Shown one piece after another: positions 4,295 to 5,329 of a stretch of DNA of 5,329 nt. The stretch's first letter is position 1. Each line of letters starts with the position of its first letter. The notes under the pieces are model-generated. The model was not told the DNA's origin. It searched no databases and saw only the letters and a program-made list of their open reading frames with translations. Source of the DNA: Methanimicrococcus sp. (GTDB lineage: Archaea; Halobacteriota; Methanosarcinia; Methanosarcinales; Methanosarcinaceae); NCBI GenBank assembly GCA_009776675.1, contig WRNK01000105.1, positions 1 through 5,329 of the forward strand, in the 5' to 3' direction. The translations under genes were made by a program, and so were the position numbers.

Positions 4295-5233
4295 ATGTCT
4301 ACAAGTTCTGCTACAGAGAAAAAATCCCAAAACTTATCCCTCTTTTTAGGCTGCGTCGCACCAAACCGATACCCGGGTATTGAGCTTGCCAGCCGAAAAG
4401 TTATGGAAAAACTGGGTGTTGGCCTTCACGAATTAAAAGGCGCTTCCTGCTGCCCTGCACCGGGCGTCTTTAAGTCTTTTGACAAAACCACATGGCTTTC
4501 CCTTGCCAGCCGCAACATCGCCCTTTCCGAAAATATGGGTATGGACCTTTTAACCATCTGCAATGGCTGCTACGGATCGCTGGGCGAAGCCAACCACGCC
4601 TTAAAACACAATCCCGAATACAAGCAAAAAGTGAATGAGAAAATAGCCGAAACCGGACTCGAATACAAAGGAAACGTCAATGTCCGCCATATTATGGAAT
4701 TTCTTGCAAAAGAAGTCGGTCCCGAAAAAATTAAAGAAAATGTCGTGCTTCCGCTTGACGGCATTAAAGTTGCCGTTCACTACGGCTGCCATTTAATTCG
4801 CCCGTCCAAAGAAAAAGAAGGACTCGGCAGCCCCGAAAATCCGCGTTTCTTTGATGACCTTGTCAATGCTACAGGTGCCAAAAGCGTTGATTATGAAGAC
4901 AAATTATTATGCTGCGGTGCCGGAGGCGGTGCACGCTCTGCGTTTTTAGAAGCCACCCTTAAGATGACTGAAAAGAAGCTTGAAATTCTTCAAAAAGAAG
5001 GATTTGACTGCATTGTTGACGCCTGTCCGTTTTGTCACCTCCAGTTCGACTCCGGCCAAAAAGAACTCAACAAAGGCGGCAAAAATTATAACATTCCCGT
5101 TTTGCATTATGCACAGCTGGCAGGCTTGGCTTTTGGCTACACACCAAAGGAACTTGGCATTCAGATGAATATCACAACCAGTCCGGCTTTTGAAGAAAAA
5201 ATTGCCGCACTTTCTCAAAAGAAGGAGGCTTAA
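4295..5233 (+). CDS. hdrB: CoB-CoM heterodisulfide reductase subunit B (HdrB)
   Basis: HdrB is the catalytic subunit that cleaves CoM-S-S-CoB with two noncubane [4Fe-4S] clusters. Its 312 residues carry two complete CCG domains. The first uses Cys20, Cys52-Cys53 (SCCPAPG), Cys89 and Cys92 (CNGCYGS). The second uses Cys165 (HYGCH), Cys206-Cys207 (LLCCGAGGG), Cys244 and Cys247 (CPFCHLQ). The first set has the spacing I recall for the Methanothermobacter subunit, offset by about 11 residues because of a short hydrophilic N-terminal extension (MSTSSATEKKS). LFLGCVAPNRYPGIE is a strong family signature. A GGAG at 4283-4286 serves ATG 4295. At the 3' end, AAGGAGG inside the last codons is the ribosome binding site for hdrA, which begins four bases after the stop. 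This end is richer in G+C than the accessory pair to the left. Confidence 0.96.
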   Translation: MSTSSATEKKSQNLSLFLGCVAPNRYPGIELASRKVMEKLGVGLHELKGASCCPAPGVFKSFDKTTWLSLASRNIALSENMGMDLLTICNGCYGSLGEANHALKHNPEYKQKVNEKIAETGLEYKGNVNVRHIMEFLAKEVGPEKIKENVVLPLDGIKVAVHYGCHLIRPSKEKEGLGSPENPRFFDDLVNATGAKSVDYEDKLLCCGAGGGARSAFLEATLKMTEKKLEILQKEGFDCIVDACPFCHLQFDSGQKELNKGGKNYNIPVLHYAQLAGLAFGYTPKELGIQMNITTSPAFEEKIAALSQKKEA

Positions 5234-5237
5234 AACC

Positions 5238-5329
5238 ATGGCAAAAAATAATCCGGTCGGCGCCGTTGCAGTTATCGGCGGCGGTATTGCCGGCGTCCAG
5301 TCTGCACTCGATTTGGCAAACAGCGGCTA
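5238..5329 (+). CDS. hdrA: CoB-CoM heterodisulfide reductase subunit A (HdrA), N-terminal fragment cut by window end
   Basis: Only the first 30 residues are visible: MAKNNPVGAVAVIGGGIAGV then QSALDLANSG, and the next codon is cut (TA-, probably Tyr). The VAVIGGGIAGVQSALDLA stretch is the FAD-binding Rossmann motif (GxGxxG) of HdrA, the flavin subunit that takes electrons from hydrogenase, formate dehydrogenase or ferredoxin/F420 donors and bifurcates them to HdrB/HdrC and ferredoxin. AAGGAGG at 5222-5228 lies nine bases before the ATG and supports this start. hdrA follows hdrB by four bases, so co-transcription is near certain. The Rossmann motif starts at residue 10. In the classical hydrogenotroph HdrA, as I recall it, a roughly 130-150-residue Fe-S domain comes first, so this is a short-N-terminus form. 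Assignment rests on neighbours plus this motif, since other FAD enzymes share it. Confidence 0.85.
   Translation, partial: MAKNNPVGAVAVIGGGIAGVQSALDLANSG

Noticed and set aside
4570..5239. Minus-strand frames opposite hdrB
   Set aside because: They lie entirely over a well-supported HdrB with all ten CCG cysteines, and their products show no domain.

Overview
The window looks like part of the chromosome of a fairly A+T-rich methanogenic archaeon. The strongest evidence is a clustered hdrC-hdrB-hdrA set, encoding the cytoplasmic CoB-CoM heterodisulfide reductase, at the right end. Archaeal TATA boxes (TTTATATA type), GGTGAT/GGAGG ribosome binding sites and U-rich terminators agree with this. 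A relative of the Methanosarcinales (for example a host-associated Methanimicrococcus-like lineage) is a reasonable guess from base composition and from the short N-terminus of HdrA, but this is inference and the window has no taxonomic marker.

Layout. Positions 1-184 hold the last 60 codons of an L-asparaginase/GatD-family protein. It is followed at once by a hairpin plus T-tract (190-228) and then by three almost perfect 56-bp tandem repeats (222-389), each carrying a T7 tract and three TTGATT motifs. A TATA box (411-419) and a possible operator (434-470) lead into a two-gene unit: a 37-residue single-helix protein of the symporter small accessory type (581-694) and a 13-helix sodium:solute symporter (749-2317). 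The symporter's stop codon lies in the loop of a terminator hairpin.

On the opposite strand, 3145-2401 holds a compact two-gene unit with its own TATA box: a 53-residue protein overlapping a roughly 195-residue PARP-like ADP-ribosyltransferase-family protein. The arrangement resembles a toxin-antitoxin or defence pair and is the most interesting accessory element here. About 590 bp without a firm gene follow (3146-3739). They contain a possible decayed short gene, a duplicated 12-bp motif and the promoter and leader of the hdr operon.

From 3740 to the end, hdrC, hdrB and the start of hdrA are co-directional and tightly spaced. HdrB and HdrC together carry electrons to the site that reduces the CoM-S-S-CoB heterodisulfide, the last step of methanogenesis. 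HdrA is the FAD flavin-bifurcating subunit, and here its Rossmann motif lies within the first 20 residues, so it lacks the N-terminal Fe-S domain of the classical hydrogenotroph subunit.
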